Source: Candidatus Kouleothrix ribensis
GTDB lineage: Bacteria; Chloroflexota; Chloroflexia; Chloroflexales; Roseiflexaceae
Direction of reading: 5' to 3'
Assembly (NCBI GenBank): GCA_016722075.1
Contig: JADKGW010000001.1
Location: forward strand, 434,001 to 498,000
DNA length: 64,000 nucleotides
A program made the position numbers and the translations under genes. The notes under the pieces were generated by a model. That model was not told where the DNA came from, ran no database searches, and was given only the letters and a program-made list of their open reading frames with translations. Shown in pieces: positions 62,401-64,000 of this stretch (position 1 is the stretch's first letter; every line of letters starts with the position of its first letter).

Positions 62401-64000
62401 TCAGCGTGCGAGCGGCACGTAACGCAGGGAGAGCGGCTGGCCAGCCGGCAGATCGGTGTTCAACATATACACGGCCGCGTCGCGCTGGCCCCGCCAGAAT
62501 GCCTCGTTGGCCTGCGTCACCTCGAAGAACTGGTAGTTCGTCACGCCGCCCGAGCTGAGCCGCAGCAGCAGCACAGTGTTGCTGTGGCCATAGGAGTGGA
62601 CGATCGGCGGAGCGCTACCAAATGGGAATGCGCCAAGATCGGCGCGGCCCTGGAAGTTGGTGTCGGCGCTCAGATTCGGTGGGCCGTGAAACTGTTTGCC
62701 GTACCAGATCGCGAACGGCTGGGCTTGAAATACGTCGACGCGCGCCCCCGGCAGCGGATGGTTATTCTTGTCGTGGATCTCGACAATATTGTGGGCTGGG
62801 ATATCGTTCAGGTACTCGCCGATATTGCACGGCGAGTTGTAGTTGCCGCAGATCGGCCGCCGCCCGGCGATCCGATTGAGCGCGTAGGCCGAGTACTGCT
62901 TGTAGCCGGTCCAGTCACCGCCGCCCATCATATCGTCGGCATACCGGTTGAAGTACAGGTGATCCTCCCAGGCGCCGCGTACTGGCAGTGCCGGGCTGCC
63001 TTGCACCAGGTTGCCCTGGCTGTCGTGCAGCCGCACGATGGCGTTGTTGATCAGCACCCCGCTGGCGTGCGCGCGTGCGTACGTACCCTCGGCGCCCCGT
63101 GCGCAGTCGCCGAATGAGCTGCCGCTCTTCGATTGGCAAATTACCAACTCGCCGTCGATCGCCAGGGCCACCGGCGTGGGGAAGTTGTCGTCGTGTTCTA
63201 CGTCGCGATCGGCGGTGAGCGTGGTGCTAGCGCTGCTGCTGGCAGAAGCCAGGTGCGTCGCATTTAGGTATATGTTCAGCCCATACAGATCCACAAGGTA
63301 ACGAGCGTGGCTCAGCTCGTGCATCAGCGAATACTCGATATTCTGCGCGGCTGGGTTGTCGAAGTAGTAGTTCAGCGCACCGCAGGAGTGCCCGCTTGGT
63401 ATGCCCACCTCCTCGGCCGGGAAACCCCACTGGAGGTCGATCGTTTTGTCGTTGATGTCGGGGAAATTCGTGGCGCAGCTGGGCAACGCGCCGTTTGGAA
63501 CCACCGTCACTTTGTCGAGGCGCACGCGATCGAGCACGCCCTGCGGCGTCAGCGGCGATATTGCGGCGGCAAACATGCCATTCCATGCCTGCAGCTGGCG
63601 CTGAGCCCAGTCGTCCCACGATACGCTGCCTAGCCCCAGCTGAGCCTGGTGGGTGTTGAAATAGTCGTACACGCTCTGCTCGACCCAGAAGCCTACAGCA
63701 AGCGCATCGGTTCGATCGTCGATCCGGTTGTTCTGTTCGGACACCTCGGCGACCTGGTTGTCTGGGTCGAGCCGCAGGCTCAGCGTGTGTGGGCCAGGCT
63801 GCCAGGTCCAGCTGAGCATCAGCGTGGCCGTGGCGTTGGGCGCGAGTGGATGCGGGTACACGGCGGCCTGGGCAACCTGATCGTCGATGTACCACGCGAA
63901 GCTGAACGAGTCGATCGTTTTGGCGCTGCGGTTGGCCACGTGGCCCTCGAACACGACTGGTTCGCCGGCGGCCGGCTGATTTTTCGCGGCGTCGTAGTCG
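62401..64000 (-). CDS. CARDB domain plus HExxH metalloprotease-like protein, 5'-truncated by window edge
   Basis: The frame (codon boundary at 63999) is open to the right window edge, so the N-terminus, probably with a signal peptide, is missing; about 532 residues are visible. The first ~95 are a CARDB-type beta sandwich (GEPVVFEGHVANRSAKT, FAWYIDDQ, LDPDNQVAEVSEQNN). The middle has SLMHELSHARYLVDLYG, an H-E-x-x-H zinc motif with a following His/Asp candidate ligand, near FDNPAAQNIEY. The C-terminal ~150 residues are beta-rich. It is likely an extracellular peptidase or adhesin. The family is not recognised beyond these features. Confidence 0.7.
   Translation of the reverse strand, partial: DYDAAKNQPAAGEPVVFEGHVANRSAKTIDSFSFAWYIDDQVAQAAVYPHPLAPNATATLMLSWTWQPGPHTLSLRLDPDNQVAEVSEQNNRIDDRTDALAVGFWVEQSVYDYFNTHQAQLGLGSVSWDDWAQRQLQAWNGMFAAAISPLTPQGVLDRVRLDKVTVVPNGALPSCATNFPDINDKTIDLQWGFPAEEVGIPSGHSCGALNYYFDNPAAQNIEYSLMHELSHARYLVDLYGLNIYLNATHLASASSSASTTLTADRDVEHDDNFPTPVALAIDGELVICQSKSGSSFGDCARGAEGTYARAHASGVLINNAIVRLHDSQGNLVQGSPALPVRGAWEDHLYFNRYADDMMGGGDWTGYKQYSAYALNRIAGRRPICGNYNSPCNIGEYLNDIPAHNIVEIHDKNNHPLPGARVDVFQAQPFAIWYGKQFHGPPNLSADTNFQGRADLGAFPFGSAPPIVHSYGHSNTVLLLRLSSGGVTNYQFFEVTQANEAFWRGQRDAAVYMLNTDLPAGQPLSLRYVPLAR

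Overview
The window is a GC-rich bacterial chromosome segment. It most likely comes from a member of the Chloroflexota, class Chloroflexia, resembling Roseiflexus or Kouleothrix. This assignment is inferred from protein style: PASTA and TPR Ser/Thr kinases, CHAT/TPR proteins, an NB-ARC/TPR regulator, paired carotene-desaturase-like enzymes, a YkuD protein with repeated FW/FG-type modules, and a UvsE-type endonuclease. No rRNA is present to confirm it. Translation starts are mixed. Many genes have AGGAG-type ribosome binding sites, while rnhB and possibly the PASTA kinase and the large CHAT gene look leaderless. Several promoters read TTGC(C/A)x-N17-TATAAT or TTGACA-N16..18-TATAAT-like.

Layout. 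1-9.2 kb: the tail of an IS4-type transposase, a YprB-like exonuclease, a PASTA Ser/Thr kinase, Tex (with an odd in-frame repeat insertion), a PPi-type phosphofructokinase and a class I aldolase. Three copies of a composite heptamer repeat are interspersed here. 9.2-13.8 kb: a convergent double-length, eukaryote-like phosphofructokinase and uvrB. 14-17.5 kb: a NERD-domain membrane protein, an FHA protein and a type III polyketide synthase. 17.7-27.1 kb, all on the minus strand: gltX, gmhA, a zinc-finger protein, an NB-ARC/TPR regulator, a kinase-TPR protein and a polytopic membrane protein. 27.4-33.4 kb: a CrtP-like desaturase, a membrane-anchored pseudokinase/WD40 protein and a CrtQ-like desaturase. 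33.5-36.9 kb: an SRPBCC protein, an L,D-transpeptidase, a CPBP protease and a 53-residue secreted peptide. 37-41.2 kb: two adjacent CHAT (caspase-like) proteins. 41.4-45.3 kb: fabF, rnc, an RmlD-like epimerase/reductase, a HEAT protein and tRNA-Lys(CUU). 45.3-53.2 kb: a hydrolase, an AP-superfamily phosphodiesterase, thiamine diphosphokinase, a CheY-like regulator, an uncharacterised protein, uvsE, rplS, a methyltransferase, rnhB, a HEAT-like protein and a GNAT acetyltransferase. 53.5-64 kb: recD2, a surface protein with a thioester-like domain and an LPNTG tail, a site-2 protease with CBS domains, a TerC protein behind a yybP-ykoY manganese riboswitch, a DUF255 thioredoxin-like protein, and the 3' part of a CARDB/HExxH metalloprotease.

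How it fits together. Housekeeping genes (glycolysis, DNA repair, RNA processing, translation) are mixed with signalling and surface modules. The features most worth a second look are the animal-type tandem PFK beside a PPi-type PFK, the plant-type crtP/crtQ-like pair flanking a pseudokinase-WD40 protein, the two CHAT proteins beside a tiny secreted peptide, the complete promoter-riboswitch-terminator-SD-hairpin leader of terC, and two dispersed repeat families. One family is MITE-like and carries nested hairpins; the other is heptamer-based. A related-looking G/A-rich inverted repeat interrupts tex in frame.
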